The notes under the pieces were generated by a model, which saw nothing but the letters and a program-made list of their open reading frames with translations, had not been told where the DNA came from and ran no database searches. Below, in pieces: positions 22,267 through 33,907 of a stretch of 64,000 nucleotides of DNA. Numbering within the stretch: position 1 is the stretch's first letter; each line of letters opens with the position of its first letter. A program made the translations under genes and the position numbers. Origin of the DNA: Nemertoderma westbladi (Eukaryota; Xenacoelomorpha; Nemertodermatida; Nemertodermatidae); assembly GCA_032718475.1 (NCBI GenBank), contig JAUCBJ010006848.1:1-64000 (forward strand). Reading direction: 5' to 3'.

Positions 22267-23025
22267 ATCTGATTGCTGCAATAATTTTTGCATCTGTTCG
22301 GTTGCACCCAACCGAACCATACCCTCTCGGATACCATACCCGCCGGCCGCGGTTCCTCTTAAGTAAACCTGAGTAAATGAATTTAAATAATAAGTTAATT
22401 AATAAGTTAAGCCTTCTTATAGTAAGTCTAGCTACGTAGTAATTATATACGGGATTATAATAAATAAATTACCTTTCTTGTAATCTTAAGGCCCGGGTTC
22501 TCACCTTGAATCAATCCTCGCGCCCACGCGCTCAGGCCCTTCGCGATTTCAGGTACGGCCCGCCCCTCCTACTCCACTCTGCTCGCTTCCTCTCCACTCC
22601 GATTTTCACGTTTTTAGAATATTCGGTGACGGTTCTATTTAAACACTATTCTGTGATCAATGGAGATGTTTCTTTATTATATTTTAATATTTGACATTTT
22701 ATTTATCAAATTTACTAAATTAAGCTTTCTAATTTAAGAGGTACACAAACATTTGCTATTTTCATTTAATTAACAGCTTTAATTTCTTTGCATTGCAGAA
22801 ATTATTTTTTGCAGTTTATAACACCAGACATGTCTGAAACGCAGGTTAAATAAGCAATAATAACTAACGCACGTAGGCCTTTGTCTTGATTGAGATATGA
22901 CAACAGACACGTCATTGTAATTTGAAACCCTGGCCTCTCATTGGCTAGTAACTGGCGAAGCTATAATAATTAAATTGATGAATGTGAATGAAAATGAAAT
23001 TAAGATTGGTTCGCTTATGAAGTTA
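22267..23025. other. Repeat-derived stretch
   Basis: The stretch contains the fourth copy of the 2170-2500 repeat (22490-22800), followed by a piece shared with 21050-21110 (AACACCAGACATGTCTGAAA). No gene is supported; ORF 22506-22694 is the repeat's own frame. Confidence 0.6.
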
Positions 23026-23608
23026 TCGGTATTATTAATTGTTAATATTTATAATTGTTAATAACGGAAATATTGTTGTAAATTCGTTAAAGTGGTGCAT
23101 TGATAGTAGGTATTCATACTTGGTATTCATATTACGAGTTATTCATACTAGCACAGAATACCTCGTAAGTTTTAAGTTAATAATTAATTGTAAAGCCGCA
23201 GGTAAAACCGCAGCTGTGCCAATGAGTTAGAGGATGGCCTACTAAATATTAAACTAAATATTATTATATTATTATTGTAATGGGACAAGTCCTACAATTA
23301 AATTGTGTAAGTAAGAAATAACAATAACTATTGTTAGTAAAAAAACTTATCATTCATTCATTGTGTCAACATAATCAAATTGAATTGATAAAATTATGAA
23401 GCAAATTATATATTTATTTATTCTTTAAGCCGCACCAGAGAGGCACAACAATTGTACTATAAAGATTTATAGGAAAATGTTCGGGGAGGAATATATTACG
23501 GGTCAAGGTGTAATTAGTTGCATAAATAAATTGAATATATATTTTATCAATATTGCTAAACATTACAATATTAAATTGATTAATTACGTGCATCCCGCTC
23601 GATAAGTT
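23026..23608. repeat. Long dispersed segment, copy C, left part
   Basis: This part aligns with 6079-6659, lacking only its G-run. It ends at CGCTCGATAAGTT (23608) and resumes at 43590 with ATAAGTTGACAATC. Together they reconstruct the junction seen intact at about 6657-6674. Confidence 0.88.
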
Positions 23609-24006
23609 TAGTTCGCGATCGTCTCCTGAAGGTTTCCTTCTCTTCCGACTTAGAGGCCCGAAACCTGCTTGTGAACCACAACCTGAACCGCTCCAACAAG
23701 AACGTCTCGGATATCTCGAGGAAATTAAGGATCCGACCAAGCCTCCCGGTAGGGGAACGGAAGTTGATGAGCGACCGATCAAAGTTAGTTCACTCACTGA
23801 ACAATGCGGCAAACAACGAGGAGGTAAGTTTCAGTTTGCGATCGGACGGTTCAATTTGGAAGTTTGAACACCACGAAGATGGAAAGTGGAAACGCAACCG
23901 CCAATGGAACCATCAACAAGTTAGCGATGACCATACGAGAAATCACGCGTCGGAATCATCGCGGCCCTCAGTCGGAGTTCTCTCCCAGGCCCAGGGAAAC
24001 AAGTAA
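23609..24006 (+). pseudogene. LINE ORF1, 3' remnant
   Basis: A frame of over 100 codons (visible from 23671) ends at TAA 24004-24006. It is basic and polar (NRSNKNVSDISRKLRIRP, then a Trp- and His-rich patch), as expected for the nucleic-acid-binding ORF1 protein of a LINE. Its N-terminal part is missing because the element is 5'-truncated. The stop overlaps the ORF2 frame, which lies in a different phase. Confidence 0.55.
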
Positions 24007-26700
24007 AGGGAGGGTCTAGCCCAGCACTGGGACCGTTCATTAAGTGTTGTCATTTTAATGCTCGCTCATTAAAAAATAAACTGATAGAGTTACAATATTT
24101 ACTATCTGATCAACAATACGATATAGTTTGCATAACTGAGACGTGGCTTAATAACGATGTACCAAATTCTTTACTAGTGAATGGAAGTAACTACTCGGTA
24201 ATTGCCAGGGCTGACCGTAAACTCCGCGAGGGTGGAGGCGCCGCGATTTTAGCTCGTAACAATCTTAAATGTGTCGAAGTACCTCTCCCTGCTAACTCAA
24301 ACAATACTGAATACTCGTTGGTGGTCATTGATATATTAGGCCATCTCGCTCTCTCCCATCGGTTAGCCTGTGTGTATAGGCCACCTCCCCGTCCGGATGT
24401 TTCAGATCACAGTCAGATCCTCTGGAATGAACTATCAGTTCTTTGTGATGTTGTTTTTCCGTTTACCATTGTAGGTGATTTTAATTTTCCCCAATTCGAT
24501 TGGAAAGAATTTTCTTACCCCGACAATTACCTGTATAATAAATTCGGTGATTTTGTGTTACAAAATAGTTTATACCAGATCCAGTTAGTCCCCACTTGTG
24601 GAGATAATGTTCTGGATCTAGTGTTTACTACTGACCGGAAATTTATCAGCGACGTTCACACTGACGCGCCGTTTTCCACTAGTAACCACGATTGTGTTGT
24701 GTTTGATATCATTGTATGTAGAAATGACAGTGCACCTGCACCTATTACGGGATACTATGACTACTCAAACGGAGACTATACTTCTTTTAATAATTATATT
24801 AGAAATGCTGATCTTATTTCACAGCTTGCTTCTTGTACTACAGTGAATGAATATTACAATACTTTTAGTGCTGTAATTAAATCAGGTGTTGAACAATTTG
24901 TTCCTTTTAAATCGTTTAATGTCGATAAAAGAAAAAGTTATCCTTTATATGTTAAGCGCCTGCAGCGCGCAAAAAAAAAGCTGTGGAAAAGGCGTAATAC
25001 CGAGCATGGGAAACAGGCGTATCAGCGGGTGGCACTACTAGCTTCGAAAGCGGCTCTTCGTGCCATCTGCGCATACGAAACTAAAATTCTCAACTCGGCC
25101 GACCCCAATAAAATATTTAAATATATGAACTCCAAAAGGAAGGATCGTAATGTAATTGGACCTTTGAAACACAACGGCGAAACTGTAGTAGATGACAGTA
25201 CTAAGGCGAAAATTTTCGCCGACGTGCTAGCGGAAAATTTTTCGAATGACAACCACAGTGTCCCAATATTCAACCGTAGGGTTCCTACTGGTACATCTTT
25301 GTCTACTGTAGATTTATCCCCAGTTCGTGTGTTAACAATGTTAACTAAAATGCCAGCCAAAAAGAGTGCGACGCCAGACAACTTGCCTAGCATTTTATTT
25401 GCCAGATTAGCTATTAATATCGCCGCACCACTATCTGTTTTAGTTATCTCTCGAAACATACACACTTCCATCTGCATGGCTCACAGCTACTATTATACCA
25501 ATGTTTAAAAAGGGTGATCCTTGTAACCCATACAATTACCGTCCAATATCGTTAACGTGCATATCTTGTAAAGTGATGGAAATGTGTATAAAAAGTGACA
25601 TTATTCTGTATCTACGCAATAATAATATTATTTCGAAGTCCCAACACGGGTTTCTTCATCGTAAATCCACGTGTACCCAGCTATTAGATTGTGTGACTGA
25701 CTGGTTTCGTATTTTAGATAAACGTAGGAATATCGATATTATTTATGTTGACTTTGCCAAAGCTTTCGATTCTGTAGTTAAATCAAAATTATTGTGTAAG
25801 TTAGCTGCTTATGGGATTTCTGGAAATCTACTAGATTGGTTGAATGCTTTCCTCTCAAACAGATCTCAACAAATTATTGTCGGAAATGAGTTTTCACCAT
25901 TAGTTGCTGTGAAATCAGGCACACCCCAAGGAAGTGTTCTGGGACCAGTGCTATTTCTTGTTTTCATTAACGATCTGCCAGACCTGTTAAATCCCATAAC
26001 AGTGAAACTTTTTGCTGATGATGTGAAATTGTATTCTAGTACAACAGAGAGTGAATCCCTCGCCCAAGCACTCAGCAAGCTGGAGGCATGGGCGAGCGAA
26101 TGGCAGCTCTCTATTGCAACCCATAAATGTATTGTTATTTATGTTGGCTCATCCAATGCGAAGCGCGAATACACTCTCAATTCGTCTGTGCTCACCTCTG
26201 ATACACACTGTAAGGACCTGGGCCTAACAATTTCATCCGATCTAAAATTCGATCTTTATTGTAGAGACCAAACAGCAAAAGCTTACAAAGTTATCAATAT
26301 GTTATTCCGGAGCATCGTAACTAGTAACCGTCAAGCTTTAATAATAGCTTATAAAGCCATAGCTCGGCCACTTGTAGAATATTGCACGCCTGTCTGGTCT
26401 CCACATACAAAACGCAGCATAGACATGATTGAGGGTGTTCAACGCTACTTTACTCGTCGTCTGTTTATGCGCTGTAAGATACCCTACTCTAGCTACATGG
26501 ACCGCCTCGAACTGCTTTCCCTACAACCTTTAGAAGTGCGTCGAATGATATTCGACCTAAAAATGGTTTACAAAATTACACACGGTCTTGTTGATCTTGA
26601 CTTTGATAATTATTTCTCTCAAGCTCCCCGAGCTGGTCTTCGTGGCAACAGTAGGAAACTTTACGTACCTAGGTGTCGTTTAGATATCAGCAAACATTCT
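23931..26700 (+). pseudogene. LINE ORF2: AP endonuclease and reverse transcriptase, frameshifted
   Basis: The endonuclease part (to about 24750) shows FNARSLKNK, ITETWL, GDFNFPQFDW and SNHDCVVFD, the usual Mg-dependent nuclease motifs of the exonuclease-endonuclease-phosphatase fold. The frame is lost near 25445 and resumes in another phase with PMFKKGDPCNPYNYRPISLT. RT motifs follow: YVDFAKAFDSV (about 25746), GTPQGSVLGPVLF (about 25918) and FADDVKLYS (about 26010, catalytic DD). The reading frame then stops being LINE at 26700, where the DNA transposon enters. The last 53 or so codons are at 43119-43288 (WNNLPSSVVDS, then a TGA). The protein would nick DNA and prime reverse transcription; this copy cannot make it. 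Confidence 0.9.
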
Positions 26701-26707
26701 GGATCTA

Positions 26708-26823
26708 GGACACTTCCCCCCCGGACACTTCCCCCCCGGACACTTCCCCCCCGCCCAAGTAGGACACTTCCCCCCCGGACACTTCCCCCCCGGACACTTG
26801 CCCCCCGGACACTTCCCCCCCAG
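26708..26823. repeat. Left terminal array of GGACACTTCCCCCC units
   Basis: Seven or so units of GGACACTTCCCCCC(C), one split by GCCCAAGTA and one with CTTGCC, form the left end of the DNA transposon. They translate in the LINE ORF2 frame as repeated RTLPP, which is an artefact of the insertion. Confidence 0.9.
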
Positions 26824-26992
26824 TTAAAGTGTTACAATTAATCTGGGTGCATCAAAGCAATAAACAAAAGTTAAAGATGGTTACAGGACAAGTTGTATCT
26901 AGACAAGTTTTTTCAAAATTATAAAAGAAACATTTTTATAGTCAAATTTTGTTTGTTTTTCTTTTAATTCCTTTAAATCTTTTAATTTCTTT

Positions 26993-27125
26993 TAATTGGG
27001 GGCTGCCGCCCCCAAACCCCCGCTTCTTTTGTTGGGGGCTACCGCCCCCAAACCCCCGCTTCTTTTCTTGGGGGCTGCCGCCCCCAAACCCCCGCTTCTT
27101 TTCTTGGGGGTTATCGCCCCCAGAC
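26993..27125. repeat. GC-rich 36-39-bp minisatellite, about 4 units
   Basis: Units of TTGGGGGCTGCCGCCCCCAA followed by ACCCCCGCTTCTTTT lie in the DNA transposon, just left of the BEL insertion. Each unit contains the palindrome GGGGGCNNCCGCCCCC and could form hairpins. ORFs on both strands here are repeat artefacts. Confidence 0.9.
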
Positions 27126-27342
27126 CCCGGCATTTCCCTGAGTGCCCGTGGTGAAAGACCACTTTGAAATAATTAATTCATGTTTGTATCATCAGATAAT
27201 AAATTGTGATGAATTATTTCACTATAAGATAGCATTTGTAGTTTAACTTTAACGTAAAAACTTTCGAAAATCCGACGCATTTTGATTAAGTTACTGTAAT
27301 GTAATATGCCTATTCATATTTGTACACATAAAACCCTTAGGT

Positions 27343-27421
27343 ACTCTCGTGGCGTAGTGGTCAGATTGTTAAGGCGTTGGTTACATTACAGATAGGTTAC
27401 GAGTTCGAATCCCGGTCGGGA
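27343..27421 (+). other. tRNA-like segment in the 5' LTR
   Basis: Box A (TGGCGTAGTGG, 27350-27360) and box B (GAGTTCGAATCCC, 27401-27413) are spaced as in a tRNA, and the first bases TCTCG can pair with CGGGA at the end. The anticodon arm and the T stem do not pair properly, so a working tRNA is unlikely. The 3' LTR copy is at 40250-40328. It may be a SINE captured by an ancestral LTR or an internal pol III promoter. Confidence 0.6.
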
Positions 27422-27706
27422 AATTTGTATTTTGGGGCCATTTATTTTCGTTTGGTGCTAATTGGTGGACCAATGAGAAGCGTACAACGTAGCGAATCAT
27501 GAGCCAGGCCAATCATAGGGCATAAATTATCTTATTGCTCAAATGTGAGGCAATGGAAAATTCTGTTAGGATTCCATGTCCCAGATTAGTGTAAGGGCCG
27601 GATTGCGTTGAACGATGAGCTGGGCCAATCATAGGGCACAAAACACTTTATTGCTCAAATGTGAAGCTGTGGAAAATTCTGTTTGGTTTCCATGTGCGAT
27701 ATTTAG

Positions 27707-27714
27707 TATAAAAG
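27707..27714 (+). promoter_or_regulatory. TATA box of the 5' LTR
   Basis: TATAAAAG is followed by GC-rich GCCGG and lies 500 bp into the LTR. The same site is at 40614-40621 in the 3' LTR. It is the only strong TATA match in the LTR and would place the RNA start near 27740. Confidence 0.65.
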
Positions 27715-29469
27715 GCCGGTTTGCCTTCGGTTATCACTTCTTAACCCCCTCTATTCGCTATATCTTTAGTAAATTGTTGTTAGTTTATTTGGTTTCTTGT
27801 TGAAACTTTATTTGATAAATCCTTTGTAAAACTGTAAATATACTGCAAATTCCTGAACATGTTTTCTTTTGGTCCAACTTTGGGACAGCCAAACATCGGG
27901 AAGATGACAGCCTAGACCGTTAGGCCGTAAGCAACGCAGGGAAAAGATGTCCACAACACGCTAGCGCCCACATTGGATTGACCGCGCACCCCCTTGCCCT
28001 TCGAAATACTCCACTTGCCATGCAGCGCCCGCTTTGTGAGAAAGGTAAGACTTTGTTCGACGCCCTTGCCCGCCGTAAGACCTATAGATCAGGGTAAGCG
28101 TGACGCCGTCCTGGACGCCGCAAATTTAGGATCAAATAATTATATTCAGACAGAAACACCCCCCCCTTGTCAGTCCTACGAACCCCTGGGTTAACCTGTA
28201 CTTCCTACAGGTGCGAACTATTGCCATTCGTCAGTACGCGAGTACATAGGTACGGACAGCATATGTTCCATAATTTAGTGATTCGTAGTATTGACTGTTT
28301 GGTACCGGTTCGCTTTGTAGAACGTACATTAGTACCCCCCCCCCCCCCCTGTCTGGAGTTAGCTATTTGATCAGGCAAGGAGTATTTCTGCTACCGGCAC
28401 ACTGCTTGGCCTAGGGAGGTTTATTAATATCCTACCGCGCCTTGCCACGTACTGATAGGTATTGCTGCTAACTACCGCGGCAACAAAGTTCTAGAATTAA
28501 ATTAGTATACCAGATCAGCTAACGTACGGTAGCGATTAACCCCTATTTCTTATCTTACAACCAGAATCTGGTATTAGTGCCGATCACGGGTGTAGTTACT
28601 AACACCGTGGCTGCCCATTGGGTTGTGGATAGGAAGGAGAGAGCTTTGACGTCATTTGTGAGTATAAAGTTCTACAAAACGCGACTAGTTTATTTTAGTA
28701 GCTAGCGCACGGTATCATTTCGGTCAGAAAATCACTAAAACCTAGTAAAAGGAAATACATGAAATTGTTTTATTTGTAACACACCCACACACACACGCCC
28801 TAAAACATATTGCCCTTAGAGTTCTACTAGCTATAGCGCACTATACATTACTTTAGGTGGAAATTATCTGTATTTGTAAAATTAGGATCTGATTTAGTTG
28901 CGGCAATAAGGAGTATTTCACTTTCGTTATTAACTGTTGTTTTCTGTCCAGCAGTATTGTTACATTTAGGCCTGACCCTTTAGACTGATTTTGTACAGGG
29001 GGATCAGTTATCATTACATTTAGGCACAACCTTTTAGGCTGATTTAGACAGGGGTAATCAGCATTGTTACACTAGGTCTGTTAACCACCTAGTTCGTATA
29101 TAAACCATATAAATCACACCGCGGCAAGTTACTGTATTTAGGACTGTCAGTGATAGTTAGGCTTCGCTGCGCGGGGATTGTTTTCCCGTGAGTTTGGTCT
29201 GTTACTGTAACTGTACATCTGCCTCACCGGTTAGAGGACAGGTATCCTTTTGTCTAGTACGTAGGCATTAGACCCGCTCACGTACATAGAATAGATACTA
29301 GGCTCTGTTCCTCGCCAGTAGTCGTTTTTGTATTGTATCTGTTTGTTTAGATATCCTGGACTGGGATTTGTTGTCAGATACTGTACGAGCCCGTATACAT
29401 TACTAGAGTCTCATAGTAAGATACATCGTTACTAGGATCTGGTAAGCGGTATACTACTGGACCCTTACA

Positions 29470-30430
29470 GTAGGAAGTATTTATTAAATATCTTAACTGA
29501 AAGTGCGTGCACATTTGAAGTGAGATATAGATAAATATTGTTAGCTATTGAAAGTAGGAGATATTTAAAATTTAAGGTTAGTAAATTTAGTAATTTAGAG
29601 CGTCCCCTGCTTCAGTAGGCTTTTAGGGTAGCTAGTACTTTCGTATTTAATATTTGACTAGCTAACAGTTAGTTTGTAGCAATTTGTTTTACGCCGTGTG
29701 TGTGCGGTGTTACTTTCGGTACTTGAAAAGGTACATAGGGTTTAAAGACCAATTTGTATCGGTACCTAGGAAGATTTTTCGTAAGCGTAGAAGTAAAACT
29801 CTCACCTTCGACCCTTTCAGGACTCAAGGACTCATTTCTGGACCGCTTCGAGGATTAGACCGCTTTTCGCAAAGTTTGGGAGACAATAAATTCGTCCGCG
29901 CCGCCGAAAAACGGAAAGACCCACGTCCGGTTTGTATTTGGGAATTTGTACGACTGGAAGATCAAAGGAACGTAAGTTTTACGACTCGCGTTGTTCAAAC
30001 TTAAGAAAGCACAGTAGTACTCAAAATTTGTGGGTTTCACTGTCTATTAGTAGTGTTGTTGGTACTTATTTTCCCATTAGACATTGCTGTTTTGCCTATT
30101 ATTTGTACTTGTTGATCTATATTTTGGTAACGTATACCGTTATCTCATTTATTCGTACAAATTTAGCCGGTAGGCTAGATTACTACTTATTTTATTATAT
30201 ACCTTGTTAGTTTATTTGTACCGGTTAGGGTATATATATGATATATATATATATCAAGGTAAGTTTGACATTTGTACATTTCGACATTTTGACATTTCGA
30301 CATTCTGACTTGTTGATTTATTTGTACCGGTTAGGGTATATATATACTATATATACCAAGGTAAGTTTGACACTTCAACATTCAGACACTTTGACATTTT
30401 ATTACCCGTACTTGACGTATATAATAAGAC
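29470..30430 (+). other. BEL/Pao leader between 5' LTR and gag
   Basis: This 960-bp leader has two copies of an 80-bp repeat (about 30222 and 30327) that begin ACCGGTTAGGGTATATATA and end AAGGTAAGTTTGACA. Each carries a GTAAGT splice-donor consensus, and a third GTAAGT is at 29970. ORF 29684-30004 (106 codons, basic) runs through the 29970 donor. It has no known domain and is not confidently a gene. Confidence 0.6.
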
Positions 30431-33400
30431 ATGAGTGACACACCCCATTCGACGAGATACCCACCTACCGACTATGACTCGTGCGACCCGGACAGATCGA
30501 CAGTAGACGAACCGAGAAGGAGAACCCGAGATTCCACCGATGTCACACCGCTTGCGTCGCCGGTACCCCGAACGGAAATTCCGGAAGCCGCAACGCGTGG
30601 CGACGGCAGAATCGAAGATTTCCTTACCGTCCCGCAGACTAGATCGCGGGAACCGGACATGGTAAGTTCGACTGGAAGCCAGGAGAACGTTATTAGGAGT
30701 ATAGGAGGACACATGGCCCAGATTACTCGAAACTTCGGAGAAGGTTTTCGCCTTTTACGCGAGTTAACCGCCCCGATGTCGAGATACGAGTTCTACGCCT
30801 TACAGGTAAGGATAGAAAGTAGGGTACATGCCTCCATAGATAAACTTAAAGGTTTACACGAACTTGCAGAGTTGCGTGGCGACAACTTTACTCAGGTAAA
30901 GATAATCGATAAGTTGGTAAGTGCGAGGGAAAGCCTCATTCAGTTTAAGTCGGTTGTAGGATCAACTCAGCAAGAACAACTCGACCAACTGTTAGGTGAA
31001 TCAGTTTCGGAAGCGTTGTTACAACCCGAAGAGGAAGAAGAACTATACTGCCTGGACGGGAGGTTAGGGACGCTCACCAATTTTCTTCGTAGATGCGGAG
31101 TACCGATCGAAGAACCGGAAGTTGTACCGAGAGAGACGACGGAAGTTCTATCTACGGAAGGCTCGCGAGCCTACCAAATTCCACCACTGGATAGATCATT
31201 CGTTAGTGTACGGAGCGACGTTGGCGACGTTAGTAGAACAGCGTCTGTAATTATTCGACAACAACAGGAGGTCGCACGCCGACAACAAGTTGCCGAGGAA
31301 GAAGCGCAACTACAGATGGCACAGATCGCCATCGAAGGAGAAAAACAGCGCAGAGAGGATGTAGCGAAACTTGCGAAACTTCAAGCACAGGCTGAGTTCG
31401 AAGCATCAGAGATGCGGAGACTGGAGGAGGACTTAGCGCGAGAAGCGGCCGCGGCGGCAGCAGTTGACGAGCTAGCACGACAGGCAGCGGCGGCAGCCGA
31501 CGAGTTAGCACGAGTTGCGGCGGTAAACGCAGCTGAGTTAGCACGGAAGAAAGCAGCATCCGACGCTCGTGCCAAGTTGGAGGCGCGACAAATAAACGCT
31601 CGTTTAGCGATACATGAAGCTGAGTTAGCGGCACAACAACAGGAAGCAGATCGACGCGAAAGAGAGATGCAGCTCCAGTTCGAACTGAATCGTAGATCGC
31701 GCGAGGCAGCGAACGCGCAAGCGAACCTCGAACTCGACGCGAGAGATAGATCTATAAGGTCTCGAACTGGACACGACTTGTCTGCCCTGGATCGCATGGA
31801 GACTCGATATCGCGGAATCCAGAAGCGAATCAAGGAAGGAAGTGTGGGAGCGATAGATCGAGGAGAGGAGTTCGTCGAGGATTACTGTAAACGTTTTCCC
31901 CAAGTTATTCCTATGCTCAAACCCACGACTCAGATAAAACCGGTCTTTGTTACGAAACCTAAGGAAATAATGCCTGTGCGCCCGACGCAAGGTAGCAGGT
32001 TTGTTGTGATGGAAATACCGCAACCTAGGGCGACTTCATCGCCAATTTTAGCAGGTAACATAACTAGTCCACGTACAGTAAGTCGTAGTTTACTTGTGGA
32101 GAGAGACGAACCTGCGTTTATGACAGTGAAACAGGTGAGTAAACCATTGCAAGTTAAACCGGTGACGTGCTGCGCGAACCCAGTCATTTATAAACCTACA
32201 GTAGAACTTAACTCAGATGTTTTTACTAGACCTCTCACCCAATGTTTATCGAGACCTACGACTTCGTGGAAGGCTTGCGAGCCTGCCGAACAACGAAGGA
32301 CGATGGATGTGGGTAATACCCACAGGATCGAACCGAGTTCAACGAGACCTACGACTTCGTGGAAGGCTTGCGAGCCTACCGAACAACGGAGAGCCGTAGA
32401 TCCCAGACCACAACGAACTCGACCAAGAATAATACGCCGGACGCGAACCCACCAACCACCTTATCCGGACGACAGCGATTCATCCAGTGACTCGGAGTCG
32501 ACGGAACGGGAAATATTCCGTACTGGAGCGGCAGCGGCAGCGCATTACAAACGGGAGGAACGATCGACGAACCCCTATATCGATAATCCTCCACGAGAAA
32601 CACCCCAACAGAAACCCACGTTGCAACCAGCGGAAGCGATCAGCACCAACAGACTCGCCGAAATAATGCGACCTGTAACGGACCAACTAGCTCAACTCGA
32701 AGAGCGACTCGAAGCGCAACCGTCGGATCGATCACGAACCAGCGTGCAGTTAGAACAACCTGAACAACATCGACCACCAAGGAGAGAACAGGAGACTAGA
32801 CAGACTCCGACCCCTCGAGAAGATCCCATTAATAATTCCTACCGACGAACAACGCACGGAAGGGAGCGACTGGACGACGCCACCGAACAGGGACGCGGAC
32901 AGTTGGACTTAGTTAGCGAGATTGCGAAATTCGCGGCTAGACACGGATTACCGGCACAGCAACCGCCGAAGTTCTCTGGCAACGCGAAACACTGGCGCAC
33001 ACTGGTAGACTACGTAGAGTCCCAGATCGCTAAGTGTGCTTTCACCTCGATGGAGAAGTTTAATTACTTGCTCCAAGTTCTGTCTGGTGAGCTGAAACGA
33101 TTAGCGGAAACCTTTATTGGAGTTCCCGATGCCTTTGAGTTGGCGTACGACCGTTTATATTCGATTTACGGAGGTAACGTCGCCATGGCTAAATCCATTA
33201 ATGAAGACCTCTGCAGAGGAGGCAACATTTCGAAACCGATCCACCTTTTACGACTCGCGGACGAAATCAAGAACGCTATAGGGACTTTACGATCTATTGG
33301 ACAACTCGAGCATGCTAACGCACCGACGGTTCTCATTCGAATAATCGGTCGACTTCACCATCGACTACGACGAGAATGGCGACGCATCGAGTACCAGCGT

Positions 33401-33907
33401 GAAGAGGCCGGAGGGTTATTAAAACTCACCGATGTCTATCAACTGATTTCACGGGAGGCCGTGATCGAGACTCGATCGAACTATACCGATCACCATATCG
33501 CGGTGGAAGGGATAGCTGTTTCTGCGCCGACTCGGACAAAACCGTTTCCGATGAACGCGAAAGCCGTTACTTACGCCACCCCTACTGAGACTTCTAAAGT
33601 TCTGAAGCCTATCGGCACCACGCAGCCACGACAACAGTTGCCGGCGGACTTTGTGGGATGCTCATACTGCGAGCGGAACGGCAGAAACTATAGCGGACAT
33701 AAACTACGTGGATGTCGCGCTTTTAAAGAGTTAGGGATCGAGGAGAGGAGACTCCAAATCCGATCTCTAGATTCCTGTTGGAGATGTATGAAGCCAGGAC
33801 ACGTCCGGAAGGATTGCCCGAGCGACGATATATGTTCTCTGTGTAGACGTAACCATGACGCGTTGCTTCACACAACCAGTCATACTCCGACCACACGCTT
33901 TCGATGA
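30431..33907 (+). CDS. Gag polyprotein of the BEL/Pao element
   Basis: The 1,158-codon frame is intact and starts at the first ATG after the leader (AAGACATGAG). After an acidic/polar N-terminus comes a helical region (about 60-220), then a long Ala/Glu/Arg-rich coiled coil (about 275-440; LAREAAAAAAVDELARQAAA). A Pro/Arg-rich linker contains two copies of KACEP(A/T)EQRR. A Pao gag core (DUF1759-like) begins near 840 with PPKFSGNAKHWRTLVDYVES. Zinc-binding motifs close it: CSYC near 1077, the CCHC knuckle CWRCMKPGHVRKDC near 1115 and CSLCRRNHDALLH. It would package element RNA into particles in the cytoplasm. It is unusually long and ends in UGA, with pol following in the same frame and no further stop. 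Confidence 0.93.
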   Translation: MSDTPHSTRYPPTDYDSCDPDRSTVDEPRRRTRDSTDVTPLASPVPRTEIPEAATRGDGRIEDFLTVPQTRSREPDMVSSTGSQENVIRSIGGHMAQITRNFGEGFRLLRELTAPMSRYEFYALQVRIESRVHASIDKLKGLHELAELRGDNFTQVKIIDKLVSARESLIQFKSVVGSTQQEQLDQLLGESVSEALLQPEEEEELYCLDGRLGTLTNFLRRCGVPIEEPEVVPRETTEVLSTEGSRAYQIPPLDRSFVSVRSDVGDVSRTASVIIRQQQEVARRQQVAEEEAQLQMAQIAIEGEKQRREDVAKLAKLQAQAEFEASEMRRLEEDLAREAAAAAAVDELARQAAAAADELARVAAVNAAELARKKAASDARAKLEARQINARLAIHEAELAAQQQEADRREREMQLQFELNRRSREAANAQANLELDARDRSIRSRTGHDLSALDRMETRYRGIQKRIKEGSVGAIDRGEEFVEDYCKRFPQVIPMLKPTTQIKPVFVTKPKEIMPVRPTQGSRFVVMEIPQPRATSSPILAGNITSPRTVSRSLLVERDEPAFMTVKQVSKPLQVKPVTCCANPVIYKPTVELNSDVFTRPLTQCLSRPTTSWKACEPAEQRRTMDVGNTHRIEPSSTRPTTSWKACEPTEQRRAVDPRPQRTRPRIIRRTRTHQPPYPDDSDSSSDSESTEREIFRTGAAAAAHYKREERSTNPYIDNPPRETPQQKPTLQPAEAISTNRLAEIMRPVTDQLAQLEERLEAQPSDRSRTSVQLEQPEQHRPPRREQETRQTPTPREDPINNSYRRTTHGRERLDDATEQGRGQLDLVSEIAKFAARHGLPAQQPPKFSGNAKHWRTLVDYVESQIAKCAFTSMEKFNYLLQVLSGELKRLAETFIGVPDAFELAYDRLYSIYGGNVAMAKSINEDLCRGGNISKPIHLLRLADEIKNAIGTLRSIGQLEHANAPTVLIRIIGRLHHRLRREWRRIEYQREEAGGLLKLTDVYQLISREAVIETRSNYTDHHIAVEGIAVSAPTRTKPFPMNAKAVTYATPTETSKVLKPIGTTQPRQQLPADFVGCSYCERNGRNYSGHKLRGCRAFKELGIEERRLQIRSLDSCWRCMKPGHVRKDCPSDDICSLCRRNHDALLHTTSHTPTTRFR

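Larger units (their letters stand above)
27207..29469 (+). repeat. 5' LTR of the BEL/Pao element
   Basis: The LTR is 2,263 bp, long for this superfamily. It starts TGATGAATTATTTCAC and ends GGACCCTTACA. It contains a tRNA-like segment (27343-27421), a TATA box (27707-27714), two internally related 80-100-bp pieces near 27490 and 27610 (both with GGGCA and TTATTGCTCAAATGTGA), and C-runs near 28150 and 28335. It differs from the 3' LTR by scattered substitutions, homopolymer lengths and a TTGG insertion near 42360. Confidence 0.95.

Noticed and set aside
26700-26841. RTLPP-repeat C-terminus of the LINE protein
   Set aside because: It is the left end array of the inserted DNA transposon read in the LINE frame; the true C-terminus is at 43119-43288.
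27343-27421. A functional tRNA gene in the LTR
   Set aside because: Boxes A and B are good, but the anticodon stem and T stem do not pair.
29470-29490. Primer binding site directly after the 5' LTR
   Set aside because: GTAGGAAGTATTT does not start with TGG and I could not match it to a tRNA 3' end.
31251-32023. Long minus-strand ORFs within gag
   Set aside because: They are shadows of the GC-rich, low-complexity gag coding strand, with no domain or promoter.
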